Assembly: GCA_015499985.1 (NCBI GenBank)
Contig: JAAAUF010000069.1
Location: forward strand, 1-64,000
DNA: 64,000 nucleotides
Source of the DNA: Haplosporangium gracile
Lineage: Eukaryota; Mortierellomycota; Mortierellomycetes; Mortierellales; Mortierellaceae
Reading direction: 5' to 3'
Shown here: positions 12,793-25,507 of the stretch, piece by piece
Layout of the letters: each line of letters starts with the position of its first letter
Position numbering within the stretch: the stretch's first letter is position 1
Position numbers and translations under genes: made by a program
The notes under the pieces: generated by a model
The model's database searches: none
Seen by the model: only the letters and a program-made list of their open reading frames with translations
What the model was told of the DNA's origin: nothing

Positions 12793-13990
12793 CTAAGCGG
12801 GGACAATGTGACATCCCAAAAGCCCTCGGCCGCCCCAGCCCTGTTTTGGCACCAGGATCAAGGAGACCAATTCCGTTGAGTCTCCTCTCAGAACCTTGAC
12901 CACAATAGGTTTCTAAGAATATGCGCATTGTGAAAAAAAACATCAATGTCAGTTCAATCTGAAAATGTCGTGAGATTGTGCTCCGATGTTGTCATGAGTA
13001 GGAACTTACGTTCTCTCGTGATTGGACGTGCGCGCTCAGAGTTGGGAGTGTGCTGGGAGTGTTGGCGTTGATGGTTCCAAAAACTACAATCCTGTCGCCT
13101 TGCACAAGGCCCTAAGTAATACAACGAGGCGGGCATGAACGTATTAGTAAAACTGACATCATGGTGTTCCTTCAAGCAACACCTTCGACTATGCAAAAAG
13201 AGGTAATATACCGCTTCTTTGGCAGGAGAGTCGGGGGCCACTGCATTAACACGCGCAAACGGTGGTAAGGACCGTTCCAATGCTGCTTCGTCTGTGACGG
13301 CGTTTGATCCTGCAGACGATGATTCGATTGACGCTGTTCCCGCGAGTTCCTGCTCCTTCTTCTTTTCAGCTTCGCGTTTTTGTTTCTCTTCCAGAGCTTC
13401 GGCATGGACTGCATGTAGTGCTTCCTCGATCTGTAGCATCACCGCTTTCAAGTCGTTCTTGAGACCTGTGTGCACCGAAAACGAGCGTTGAAAACAAGAG
13501 TGTTATTAATGCGGTCTGCACATTGTACGAGGGAACGAGTAGTAAGAAAAGAAGATTTGTTTCGCAGTGTTAAGTGTGTACGCCATGAAAACATAACCAA
13601 AGGATTGAACTTACGGATGATATTGGAGCGAGCGGTTCTGACGACGACGAGATCGATATCTGAACGTGGGAAGCCGCTGCTGTCGACCAATTGATCGTTC
13701 ATCCCGACTTTTTGCTGCAGTAAGGGTACCAATATAAGAAAAACAAGTTATGATATGAAAACTGGGTGAGTTTTTCGTACTGCCATATCCAGGTGCGATA
13801 TATGTAGCAAGAACGACGCGAGCACAAGGGAGAAAAAATAGGTATGCGTAGCATGAGGAAGTGGATTCGTTCCAGCCTAATGTACCGATTGAAGGTCGTC
13901 CTGCTGTGCCCTAATCTCTGCTTCCAGTTCGTCCTTCTGCTTCATGAGTGCTTGTGCCTTGAGCATCAGTTCTGTTTGTGCGTTGATCAT
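12793..13990 (-). CDS. NAS2: 26S proteasome assembly chaperone Nas2/PSMD9 (p27)
   Basis: Chaperone that binds the Rpt5 ATPase tail during assembly of the proteasome base. Five exons: 13990-13886, 13714-13615, 13465-13212, 13111-13010 and 12912-12793. Exon 1 is a coiled coil (AQALMKQKDELEAEIRAQQ). Exon 2 carries the family stretch VGMNDQLVDSSGFPRSDIDL followed by VRTARSNIIR. Exon 3 continues LKNDLKAVMLQIEEALH, then a Glu/Lys-rich linker and the start of the PDZ domain (PPFARVNAVAPDSPAKEA). Exon 4 continues the PDZ fold with GLVQGDRIVVFGTINA. The C-terminus WGGRGLLGCHIVPA matches the conserved end of the family. Every splice joins in frame. The gene converges on SLX4 (107 bp between stop codons) and lies downstream of MIC60 on the same strand. 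Confidence 0.9.
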
Positions 13991-14158
13991 GATGATGCTC
14001 CTGTGCTTGTCTGTGTTGTGTTGATGAATGGAGAAGTAGAAAAAGAGAAAAGTAGCGAGCTTTACTTCTCTTTTCAAGTACGGACTTACGCACACCGAAG
14101 TGGGCTACGTGACTGTGCAAGTCTGAAGTTGGTGGCAACGGTACATGATCATGATGAA

Positions 14159-14168
14159 NNNNNNNNNN
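14159..14168. other. Assembly gap (10 Ns)
   Basis: Ten consecutive N bases, probably of unknown true length. They lie between the start of the Nas2 gene and the end of the MIC60 gene, so neither coding sequence is interrupted. Confidence 0.99.
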
Positions 14169-14399
14169 AAAAAAGCTTCCGAAAAATTGCCCCCATTCGA
14201 TTTTTATCATGTGTCTAGGTGAAAGCAAGGGGAAATGACAGATTTTTTGAAAGTGGCCGTGGTAGTAAAGAGCGATGTTGTCATGGTAGGGCGGTGCATG
14301 ATGAAATGAGAAGAGAAGAAGGTGAAGAGTGAAGAGTCGAGCGAGAAAGGAAAAAAATGTGAATAAAAGATAAAAGTGAAGATAATAAAAAAAAACTAT

Positions 14400-16448
14400 T
14401 TATGCGAGGGTCAAACTAACAAGGTTGGCATGGGTATTGATGACCTACATTCGTGCATGCAAGAAAGTTATAGGTTGGTTAGAACTGAATTTCAAATGTT
14501 GACACAATCGCAAGTTGAACGTCAAAACAAACAGAGCAAACATGAAATGAACTTACATCAATGGCTTGTCCAACCTCGACTCTCCTGCGGGCGGCGACAA
14601 TCCAGTCCTTGGCAAGGCGCTTGCCCCATCCCTTGAGCTGGTTCAACTCACGGACAGCCTGCTCCAAGTCATTCTCCACCAAGTAGTGCTCTGTGCGGGC
14701 CAAGATGGCCTCGACGTCGTTTCCGGGGACCAATCCGTGCTTCTTGAACATCAACTTGGACAAGACAGCACTCATACCGTGAGCCAAGACACCGCCGTTC
14801 TCGGGGACCAAACTGGCCTGACGAACCTTGTCAGCGACATATTCGAAGCGGTCCATCAATTCGGGAACGGAGTCAACACCCTGAGTAGCAACAGACTCGG
14901 GAACGGCGGCCAAAACAACCCTCAAGACTTCAGCATCCTTCTCGGTCTCCGCCAATCTCTTCAAGCGAGCCAACTCGCGGTCAAAGGGACGGCGCTCGCC
15001 AGCCTCGTAAGCCTTCTCCAAGGCCTTGACACCGCACCAGAGCTGGTGAGTGCGAGACGACTGATCCAAAAAGTCGGCGTTGTCGACTCCCTGGCGTTCC
15101 AAAGTCTTGAGGCGCAAGTTGATCTGATCCAAACGAGCCAAGCGACCGCCACGCTCGTTCTCAACTCTGACCTTGACCTCACGAACCCAGCGACGTTGCA
15201 TGTCCATGGCGTACTTGATCAACTCCTGCTTCTGCTCCTCGCGCAAAATCTCTTGCTGAATCTTGAGCTCGCGCTCAATGGCATCCTTCTTCTCCTGCTC
15301 GAAGGCATCGGCAAGCTCGCGCTTCAACTGCGAAATGTGTCCCTCGTGGTTGTTCTCCTTCTCGTCCACGATGCGCTTGTACTTCTCGGTCAACTCGGCC
15401 ATGACGGTTGCAGCCTGGGCCTCACCCTCGACCTTCAAAGCCTCGACGCGCTCGCTCAAGTGCTTCAATTCCTCGTTGGCTTTCTCAAAGACCTCATGGC
15501 CCTGCTCGGGGATACCGTTCTCGTTCAAAATGTGGACCAACTGAGCCAAGGTGGCGTTGAGGCTCGACATGACGGGCTCCTCCGACTCAATTGGGGCGAT
15601 CTTGATCAACTTCTTGGGGGGAGCGGGGGCTTCCTCCTTCTTCACAGCAATCTTCTCCTGAATGTTCTCCTTGATTTCAAGAGCCTTCTCCTTGACTTCC
15701 TCAACCTTCTTAACAACTTTCTCGACAATCTTGGGCTTCTCAACGTGGGAAGCGTTCTTACCGGGGGCAGCGCCAGGGAGGAAAGCAGGGGCAGGGGTCT
15801 CCGAAGGAATGTACTCAGCGCGAGCAGCGGCAACAGCGGGCTTGGGCTGCTCCAACTCCTGGACCTTCTTGACCAACTGAGCAGTCGATGATGAAGCCGG
15901 GGTAGCAGGCTTCTCGGGTGCTGGAGTAGTGGTTCCGTTGATCAAATCCGAGGCGGTGCGGTAGCCAGTCTTGCTAAGGTCGACAATCTTTCCGCCAACC
16001 AATGTTGCGCCAGCAATGACCTTTTCCACATCCTCGTTGTCCTTGAGCTGCTCCAGCTTATCCAATGAGTGGGCGTAGTGTGGAATGTTGTCTTCGAGAA
16101 GTGCGCGGAATTGCTCGTCGTCGAAAGAGTGCTTGACAACACCGGCAACACCAGCACCGATCAAAGTCAGGGTGATGAAGGCCTTGGTGCGGAAGCGAAG
16201 TCCTGACTTGACAACGGGGCGAGCAGCGGCCTCAGCAGCAGTCAACTTTTGTGTGTCGGTTGAGTTGAATCTCTACAGACATTCAAATTTGAAAGTATAT
16301 AAGAGTTTGAGTTGGTGTATCCTTTGTTGGTTGATTAACATGTGTAAATGTTGATACTCCAGTGTAAGCGTACCTGAGCCATGACGCGGTATTGGCTGGG
16401 ACGCAAGTGCTTAGAGCCAGCAAGGGCCAGTCTGTTGACGTTCATCAT
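14400..16448 (-). CDS. MIC60: MICOS complex subunit MIC60 (mitofilin)
   Basis: Inner mitochondrial membrane protein that forms cristae junctions and contacts the outer membrane. Three exons (16448-16374, 16272-14557, 14444-14400) give about 611 residues. The first exon (MMNVNRLALAGSKHLRPSQY) and the start of the second (RFNSTDTQK) make an Arg-rich mitochondrial presequence. One membrane segment follows (AFITLTLIGAGVAGVV). The central part is a long coiled coil rich in Glu and Lys (for example around VRVENERGGRLARLDQINLR). The conserved mitofilin C-terminus includes WCGVKALEKAYEAG, VLAHGMSAVLSKLMFKKHGL and LNQLKGWGKRLAKDWIVAAR. The last exon adds 14 residues (VINTHANLVSLTLA). The start was chosen because the presequence is lost if only exon 2 is read. 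Confidence 0.92.
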
Positions 16449-17832
16449 TCTTGGATAAATCGTTCTTCTCTATTGCAGTTAAAGACAAGTGCGCCGGAGT
16501 ATGAGTTTTTTGTTGTCTGCTGTTATACATCCTTTTTGCATGTCCCATTTGATCAATCGAAAAATAGTCGAGGGGAGGTTGAGTAGGTCGGATGAGCTAG
16601 AAAGGGGTTGGTTCCGATCCGTCCGTGCGTGTACCTGAGGGATGAGTGGTGGTATATGATGATCGGTCTCCGAGAAGAAAGCGCCCTGGCGAGTCGAGTT
16701 AAAGAATCAAAAAGGGGGAGGGGGGGAGAGGGGAGAGGGAAAGGGCGGAGGAGGGGAGGGTGATGCGGGAATAGAGTGTGAGGCTTGATCCGATGCCACA
16801 GTGATCGCGACTAAAACGACCGTTGGCCTCGGGCATGTAGGAAATAGTACTCTTTGGATGAAACAATTTTACGTCACCAAAATTAAATTTGTAAGGAAAT
16901 AATGACAGGCACTGATCGACCATCAATTATTTTTATTTGGACGCCATGCGATAGAAGGCTATGCTCCAAGAATAAAAATACACTAAAACAATCCCGCGAG
17001 AAAGGGCGGAGGTCCTTTATCACTTCATCTATTATCAGAAGGGCGAAGTAACTCGTCCACGCCGGAGCGCACTTTTCCATGAGAGGCAAACGACACAGTC
17101 GTCCTCGATATTATATCGATTCTCAAGGCGCCCCCAGTTATGGAGTGCTTTCTAGGTATGTACGTTTCTCTCCTAGCTTATCCATCCGACCAATCTCGCG
17201 GCCACAGCCTTTCTCTTTGGGAGAGTGGTCCATAGCCAGATGAAGCGTCGGTTAGGGCTGACTGCCAAAGAACATCAGTAACGACCGAGATAGCTCAAGA
17301 GATCTTTTTCATCTGTAAGTGACATCGCCTTCGCCAATCAAAAAAACGACATGAAGGGCAGAATGGCCGTTTGTGCTCTCCACGGGTAAAATTGAAAAAA
17401 ATATTTTCACTTTATACGAAATTCTGTACTTGACGGCTCCCTGGGACAGACTTAAGGAAAGAAAAAGGACGAGTGGAGCGATTGATGGCAATCTGGGGAT
17501 TGAGAAGGCTTCGTCGACGTGCAAAGTGGATAGAAAGAGAGAGAGAGAGAAAAAAATTGAGCCATTGGCTGGGTGGACTTTGTGCCATGAGTTGACTTTT
17601 TATTCTTCCACCTGCTCTTAGTCGACACGAGAAATGGACGTTACTGTGAAAAAAAGGAAGGAGAAAATATGAGCACAACGACCATCGAGTTTTTGTTCCC
17701 AACGGTCTCAGAGTTGCCTGTCCGTTTTGGTACTCACATATAAAGACTTTTTCTTCTCATCCACACTCAACATCCCTAAACCTACCCCTTCCCCTCAAGC
17801 CTCGTTCACAAGCGAAAAGGAACGTCTACACT
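16449..17832. other. Intergenic stretch between divergent MIC60 and a decayed channel gene
   Basis: No gene is supported. The part next to MIC60 contains a purine-rich tract (about 16700-16760), and a short (GA)n run lies near 17530-17550. A T-rich sequence with a possible TATA motif (catataaaga, about 17735-17745) lies roughly 90 bp before the first ATG of the decayed channel gene. Confidence 0.4.
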
Positions 17833-20800
17833 ATGGACTATTCAGACTGGTCAGCCAAAGCCTTATTGCCCATCAGCGAGGATGTCAGCCAAGAAATTAA
17901 GGAACGCACAGAAATCACAACAAAACACGCGCCGAATGGTATAGAGACAGGGATGCATGCCACGTTTGTGTGGCCAAAAATATCATTCCGAAGCTCCAGT
18001 CATTCATAATCTCACCATGGGTCTGATTGTTCTCAATTTTGTTATCGTTAGTGGCCCATCGGTGGTACCAAGGCCAATCTTTCAGGGTTCCAATAAGGCC
18101 TATGGTTTGCCCACGTAAGTACATTTGCTTCAACCTATTGTTGTTCACTCGGCGAACGAAAAGGAAATTCATTTGGTTATTTTTTAATGATGAGTAGGCC
18201 TGACATCCCATGTCCGGCTAGTTTTAAAAAGAAAACAGCTATTTGCATCCCTCTGACGGGGGTCAAGCCAGGCTTGTATTGGCCTGTCGTCAATATTTCA
18301 TTCAAAAACTCTGATCTAGACAAAGTCCATGTCCTGGCTTTCACAGAGTACAGAGGACATAGCTATGAAGAGTACGAGGAAGTGGAAGCAATTCTTCATG
18401 AGATGCCGTTGAGCTTATGTGGTTGAGCGTCTGCTCAGATGGCAGCATTAAAACGCCCTTTTTTTGCCATTCTAGGCCCATTGTGTGGGGACGGAACTCA
18501 CAAAGGGCGAGATACAAACTCTACGTAAGTGAACGGTTAGTAGCTGCCACAGTCAAGAAGGCGCGATGAAGGTGGATTAGTGGAGATGTGTCGAACAAGT
18601 TAACTGAACAGCTATTTAACAATCGCATTTTTTTTGTACTGTTTTAGCAAGAGAGAGACTTTATGTGACTGAGATTTCACCGACAGATCGAACTTGTCAG
18701 TCCCGACGAGCACATGTTCATGGTCATCGCGGTCGATATGGAAAATGGCTGTGTAGAGGACGAGGAAGGGTTTCAGCTCAACTACGTCGAACTTGGATCA
18801 GGAAGATTTCAGTCAAACACTGGGGAGAAAGGCAAGTGAAAAAGTCTGGTTATTTTCGCGACTATGCTTTAACTCTTCTTGTAATCACTGCACTATGCTA
18901 ATCCATCAATACCCTTCACTTTTTAACTGACCATGGTCATCTTGGGAGACAGCCTGCCGCACCAATTCGTCTCATTGGGCTCAAGCAAGGAGAACCCTGA
19001 TCAGGCCATCAAACTTCACATCAGTACTGTTTCCGACACTGGAAACCACGTCGTGACACTCCACTTTGCCGATGGACTGTGTCATCTCAATGCTTGGACA
19101 TTTCCCAGCTTCCCATCGATGCAGAGTTGAGCGCGCCGAGGCGAATCAAAACTCCCTATGTGCATACTGCCTTCTCCGCCAAATCCAGGCCAACAGACAT
19201 TGAGTTTGGATATGCCAATTTGGTCAGCATTGACATCTCGAGCTGTGGGTCAAAAATTACCTTATCCTCTGTGGCAGAGGGTCCAGATACCATCCCATTT
19301 ACGGTTTACCAAACAGTCTTGGCGGCGCCTGCTGACAAGGGGCTTTCAGGAGCAAGCTCCCTCAAGAAGAAGTCCTCTATTTGTAAAGGGCTCGTCGGCT
19401 TTGTCGGTCAGGGTCTTTTCTACAGACCTAACTACACGGGCAGCAACGGCAGTGAGAGCGACGAGGCGACGATCACTGGCAACAACAACAATCTGTGTGG
19501 CTATCAGTGGATCTGCCTTGGGTATCTACAAAACGAACGGCACCTGGAGTCTCATACACGTCTTAGACTTTAGCATGGAGATTAGCCCTTGGCAGATGTT
19601 ATGCTTCCAGATGAGACTGCGTGGACGTTATTTTGCTCGGAACGGGTCGTATGGTGTCGTTAGTGTGTACGATATTACGACGGCCGATGTTGTCTCCCAT
19701 ATTTACCTCTCAGATGACTCATCGCCGCCGCAAGCCGCCTTTAATGAGGACGGCTCCAAGATCGCCATCATTGTCAATGGGATTGTGCAGATCCACGACA
19801 CGCATTCTGGGATCAAGCTCGGCACTTACAAGGACAACCTCCCAGGCCATAATCAGATTGAACTGGCGTTCGAAAAAGACTACCTCTTGGTCGTCAATTC
19901 TACGCTGTTGTTCACCTCAACCAAGACTATATGTTAAGCTATCGTCAGGTTCTAAAGTCCAATTTTCGTCGAAATGCGCGTAAGTGGCACAGTATTGTTT
20001 TAGCTCCATATTATGTGTGTTTAGATACGCCATGTCCATCTCAACTGACAATTTTTTTTCATTCCACTACGGTTCTGTTCTCAGCTTCGTGCGCCTTCCT
20101 ATCCTCTATCCCTCGCCAGAAGTCACATGCGACGAAGGGGGTGCCTGCGGAACCAAAAAGCTGAACATTTTCTTGCTCTGAAATGAGTTCAAGGGCACGC
20201 TCGAACCTTCCGATGGCAAGTCGTACTATTTCGAGGCTGATACAAGATCAGGGACGCCACCAGTTTTCTCAGAATAGGAGTCGGTCCTGACTCTGCTATT
20301 GTCACCAACACAATGGGACTTCCTTTTAGCAGGACGGAATGTTCCGCCGCCTTCATTCCAGAAATGTCGCGGCTTTTGGTCCTGTCGTTTGGCACCCTGT
20401 TTGCATGGAACCTCTCCACTACAAACCGTCGTGTCTGTGAGCTTGCATACGTTATGTGCCTGAAGAAAGACATGCCAGACTACGCTGTCCTCAGCGAGAC
20501 CCGTCTCATCAGGCAAGGAACGACATGCCAACACGGAGAGTCGATCAAGATAGAGCTGGGGCCTCCCTTGTGGGTGAAAGGCGGGGCAGAAGTTGTCGAG
20601 AAGGGACAATGAAGCACCGGCCATGGCAACGATTTCACTTCTCCCGACAGATACCATCGGTGACAGCGACACCATCGGTACCACTCTCAAATATCGATAC
20701 GAAAACGCCATTCACGGGTTGATCTCAATGTACGGCCTCGGCAATGAGGTTTGCAGAAAGCACATCATTCAGTACCTCCAAACCTTCATTCAACCCACGG

Positions 20801-23441
20801 AAGAGTACCGCACTCCCTGCCTCACTCTCCTTTACCGCGCTTGGTCTCAGGAAAACAGAGCTCACCTCGAATCCATCTTCACTCAGCTGCTCCCTACAGG
20901 CCGTATCAGCTGGGCCCTTCCATTGAACACCGTCAGAGGTGAGGACCCCTTGTCGATTCTCCTCGAAACCGCCAGGATCTGGCAATTTGCCATTGGAGCT
21001 GCCAAGGTCATCATGGACTATTGTGTAGCGCACGCCAGCCGATCCAAGAACCAAGCCTTCCTGGGCCCGTTATTCGGATGCATGGATGAGCTCATGGAGC
21101 AGTTCCCTCGCGAGGCTCTCAAGCGTATGAATCGTATTGCTCATATTCCGGTCGGGCATCACGACTTTATTATTAAAAAACAAGAGTTCGCACTCCCCAT
21201 TCGGCACTACTGGCGGTTCTGGAGCATAAAGAAGGAGACGTTGGCCACGACCAAGGATCCAGTCATGTAGTTCAAGCTGGGCGCTCCCGCTGGTGACTTA
21301 TCGAACGATAACTTTACTCAGGAGCTTTTCATGGTCCACTTTGACTCTCTCTGGCATTACATGGGCGAGAAGCGGGTGCGACAGGAAGATCAGTCGACCT
21401 TCAAGACGATATGGTGGAAGACTCTATTCCGCATGTTCCTGATAAAGTGCCATCTTCGCATGCCCGGCGTCGTGGAATGTTACGATTTAACTTGGAGTTT
21501 TTTGATAACCTCACCATCGCAGCCCTTGTCGCCTATGAATGGTAGGCTTTACAGTCAGGGGCTCTTTTGCTCTCATTCTGTCGATTGCCATTGACAACGG
21601 ACAAAAAAACTAACAGCTTTTCATTTTGTTCCCCTCATTGTTTAACTATTCTTTTAGGAATACCATCGGCTTTACCTATTGGGCCGTGAGATTCGTTCCT
21701 CAGTGCATTTTCTACGCATCGGTGGTGACCGAGCCACTTCTCCAGGTCTATAACCAGGCAGCCGCTGCTCAGATCGGACTCTTCATTACAATCATCGTCG
21801 CGGCCGTGTTCTTTCTTTGGCTCGAACTTCTGCAAACTATTCACAGCTGGTCGCGCTATGTAGGGTAAGCTTTCCTAGGTTTTATTTATGCTTGTTCCTT
21901 TTAATACATGCTGCTTAACTCAAATTACTTCCTCTTTTTTTTTTCTTTCGGATCACCCATAGTTAAGATTGATAGTTCAGGCTACAACGTCTTAGATGTT
22001 GTCGCCTTTGCTTGGCCCTTGGGCGCAAGTATTCACCAGCTGGTCCTCGTTTACACCGATAATGAGCAAGGAACCACCAGACCACTCAGTTTTGCCGTCC
22101 TCATTGACTTCCTTCACATGGTGCGTCGTTTGTTGCTGTCTATTTTCTTCCTTTTTTCCCCCTACTATGCGGCATCAATGGTTAAGACCTGGTCGCGTTG
22201 ACACTCATTTCCTCCTTTATTTTTCTCGCCTTCTTAGTTGTTCGAACTGAGGATCAACAAAAGTGTTTACAAATACGTGACGATTATCCAGCAGGCGGTT
22301 GATCGAAATCCGCGCATTCTTCATCATCTTTGCCCTTGGGTTGGTCGCCTTTGCGATTGCAACCCTACACTTGCTGAAAGTGTGTGCAGCCGAGGGTTGT
22401 GAGAGAGAACTTTAACACTTTTTTTTTGGTACCTTGTCTGCCATCTACTTCTTCATGGTAAGGGACTTTTGTCTCTTTATCTTCTTTGTATTTTATTTGA
22501 GGACGAAAGAAAAGAAGTAACAACCAAGTTTCTAACTCTACTCTTTTTATTTTTTCTATTTTGCTTTTTATAGGGTGGACGATATGATCCTGTGTCTCCA
22601 TTCTTTGAAACCGAAGGCTGGTGGTTTCACATCATGATGATTGTATTCTTCTTCTCTACCGTCATTGTCCTGCTGAACATGCTCATCGGTAAGCTTTTTG
22701 TTGTTTTCATTTTCTTCTCATGCCTGCATTTTTAACCTGTTACATAAAAGCAGCCAAAAATCATACTCAGACTACCTACCCCCTTTCTTATTAATCTAGC
22801 ATTGACCAACGTGGTGTTCATAAAGGGAGACGACGGCTGGCGTCTCGCCTGGATTGAGCCCGACTCTGGTACATCAAGTCTGCCGAGAACATGTCCTACC
22901 TCATCCCGGGCTTCCGTAAAACCCAGAACGTCTTTCCTAAACGGATCTATTTCACCGCCTCCAAGGACGAAGTCAAGAAGTACCGTCGGAAGTATTTCTC
23001 GAAACAGAAGAAGCTTGTTGATAATGCACTAGCCAAGAAGATGGGGTAACGATGATGAGGAGGATGCAGGAGTGGAGGATGAGTTCATGAATACTCCTCT
23101 TCCTAAGGTGGACGAGTACGAACGGCAGACGGTGAACGGTGGGAATGGTCGTGCGAACGCATCGTCTGAGACACTTCCAGAATCGGTGTCGGATGATGGT
23201 AGTGGCGACAAAGAAGGGCGTAAAGGAGACTTCTACGAGTGGAGATAATGCAGAAGAACAGGCAACCAGAGAGTCCGAGATCCTGAAAGATCTGAGAACG
23301 CAAGTCACCGACCTCAGAAGCAGCTGACCAGTCAGAACGAGCAGATCGATCTGCAGCAGCAACAAGCCGAGAAACAATTCCAAGAGCTGAAGGAGCTCCT
23401 TCTTCTCCACATCTCTTTGCCATCTCCATCATTATGTTATT
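17833..23441 (+). pseudogene. Decayed ion-channel-like gene with propeller-like N-terminus and ion-transport domain
   Basis: A large multi-exon gene that can be followed only by changing frame many times. The N-terminal half (about 18190-20000) gives pieces resembling a beta-propeller (DIPCPASFKKKTAICIP, LDFSMEISPWQMLCF, GIVQIHDTHSGIKL). The C-terminal half has membrane segments and the pore-region stretch GGRYDPVSPFFETEGWWFH, then VIVLLNMLI, ALTNVVFIKGDDGWRLAWIE and a Lys-rich coiled-coil tail, as in TRP-like fungal ion-transport proteins. Disabling changes include an in-frame TAG at 21268-21270 with homologous-looking sequence continuing in frame, frame loss near 18085, 18993 and 19480, a lost base near 21487, an extra G near 22301, and frame loss near 22400 and 22865. 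Many introns keep good splice sites, so this looks like recent decay. Neighbouring genes read cleanly, which argues against poor base calling. Exact ends are approximate. Confidence 0.75.
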
Positions 23442-23752
23442 AGCACGTAATAGACATTAAAACATTCGTAATAGTATACCTTTGACGCCCTGTTGACGAC
23501 CCTTTTGGTTTCGCTCTCATTGAAAGGATCCTGTTCCAGTGCAAATGATGTACACAGGCCTCCGAGAGCAGAGGTCCAAAACACAATATTCCATGACATG
23601 ATTTTTTTGTCACTAAAGAACAACAGTGCATCAAGGTCAACTTTAATACACACACTGAATGGAGGATGTACAGTGCAGGCAAGAACAAAAGAAGAAACAA
23701 AAAACAGCAGGATGAGGTATGATGCTCAGTAATTGGAGCGATGAAAATTATT

Positions 23753-25450
23753 TTACAAGTAGAGTTGTTGCAAGGACGTGTTCTTGATCTTGCGCTGGCA
23801 TCCAGGGCAGTTTCCCATGATCCTCTTGGTCACCTTAATGTTGGAGTCTGCCGTTGCTTCTGCTGTTGTTGTTGTTGTTGTTGCTATTGTTGTTGCTGTT
23901 GTTGTAGTTGATGTCGGTGAGGTGGGTGCTTGTCCGTCCGAGGTGGTGTCATGACCCTCGTCCTCGCCTCCTGTCTCTATGTCAGTGGGTCCCGGCGACC
24001 ACTTTGCCTTTCCTTTGCCCTTGGCCTTCCGCAGCAAAGACTGTCTTCGTCCCTTGGCGCTGGTTCCTCGAATGACCTTCCTAGAGATAAAGATTTCCTC
24101 TGCACAAGTCCCGCAAACGACATGTCCACATCCGACAATCACCCAGAGCGTCGGTCTTTGGTCTCCGTCGTGGCCAAACTCCTTGGTACATAGGGGACAC
24201 GCAATTACCGTCTCAAGGTCGATAACCTTTGTAAATCCGGGCCGCGTTACCACCGGCTTGGTCTCGATCTCGTTCCGTTCCCGTTCGACTTCTGCCTCCG
24301 TAGCCGCTGGAGGAGCACCATCAAAAGCGCCAAGACGTTCCAGCAGTTCCCCAAAGACCGACGGCGACCGCTCTCTGTACGGAATATCCCAGCCAGCATC
24401 ATCTCCCCAATAATGGTGGTGTGTATGAATAAAGGTGCGGATTCCTTGCGCTTCTCGCCTGAGAACTCTCTCACGAGCTGCTTCTAGAGAATTTTCCTCC
24501 CGGAAGAACCTCGTGAACGCATTCATTAGTTCACGTTCGCCCGGTGCAAGAGTGGGGGTTATGTTCGAACGACGTCTTGGAGAAGGGGTCCTCATGGCTG
24601 ACACAAGTGCTCTCAATGCAGTTGCTTCTTGCGAGTGGGGCGCTCCTGATCCTGACGCTAACCTTGATCCTAACCTTGATCCTGACGCTCTGGTAGGTGC
24701 AGACGAAAGATGAGTTGGCGGTGTGTTTGTTAACTCATACGGATGAAAGATGGAAGGCGAACGGCGTGGTCTGGACCGGTCGTGATAGGGTGGGATGTGA
24801 TTCTCGCTTCTATTCCGGGTCAGTCCTGGTATTTCCTGAGAGCGAGGGAAGGAAGGGTGTCGACCCTGATGGTATGCATGAAGGAGGGTTTCTGGATAAC
24901 TTGATGATGATGACGACGCTGCTTGCCTCCCGCTTCCACCAATGCCAGCACTGGTGTGACGGCTACTACTACTCCCTGCTGCTGCTGTTGGCGCTGGTGT
25001 CGCCGTTGTTCCTGGAGTCTCTCTCACAAATAAGACCTCGTCATCGCTACTGTAGCTATTGTGGTTGTGGTTGTGGTTGCTGCTGGTATAGTGACTGCTG
25101 TTGTAGCTTCCTAGGTCGTCATCATCACTGCTGAGGTCGATGATCTCTATGCTCTGGCTGGGGAGCGTTGGCGGATGGACAATGCGTGTCGGTCGTGGTT
25201 GAGTGAGGTCAATGAGATTTAAACTGCTTTCTTGTCCTCCTGTGTTCCTGCTGGTCGAGGAGGAGCCCTCGCTCGACAGGTTATGCGACTATGAAGGCAG
25301 ATCAAAATGAAAGTTATTCCACAGTTAGTCATCGTAGGTTGTTGACTATAGTTCTTGACCCTCTTCATGAGTCTATTGTTTGTAGCAAAAAAGGAGACTT
25401 ACAAGTGAAGTGGATGAGGATGAGCTTCCTTGGCCAGTAGCTCGGTGCAT
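23753..25450 (-). CDS. RING-finger protein with SUMO-interacting motifs, candidate SUMO-targeted ubiquitin ligase
   Basis: Two exons (25450-25403, 25288-23753) give 527 residues. Near the N-terminus are two likely SUMO-interacting motifs, LNLIDLT and SIEIIDLSSDDDD, and a third hydrophobic/acidic patch SSDDEVLFVRE. A Ser/Arg/Pro-rich region follows. A RING-type zinc site starts at about residue 380 (CPLC), continues with CGHVVCGTC about 20 residues later, and ends with CPGC near residue 510. Between the second and last ligand groups lies an unusual insertion of about 100 residues rich in Lys/Gly and Thr (KGKGKAK, then Thr/Ala runs). The end QRKIKNTSLQQLYL is typical of a small group of fungal RING proteins. 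By family logic (RNF4, Slx8-Rfp) it would ubiquitinate SUMO-modified nuclear proteins; this role is inferred. A (CTTG)n repeat lies just upstream of the start. Confidence 0.72.
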
Positions 25451-25480
25451 TGGGTGTTGTGTGAGATACTTCTGTTATTG

Positions 25481-25507
25481 CTTGCTTGCTTGCTTGCTTG
25501 CTTGCTG
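25481..25507. repeat. (CTTG)n microsatellite
   Basis: About six tandem copies of a CTTG unit (written gcttgcttgcttg), located some 35-55 bp upstream of the RING protein start codon, in its probable 5' untranslated leader. Confidence 0.9.

Noticed and set aside
14479..15891. Long plus-strand open frame opposite MIC60 (441 codons)
   Set aside because: It is the antisense of a G/C-rich, biased coding sequence. Its Leu/Gln/Val-rich translation has no domain, and the minus-strand MIC60 explains the region.
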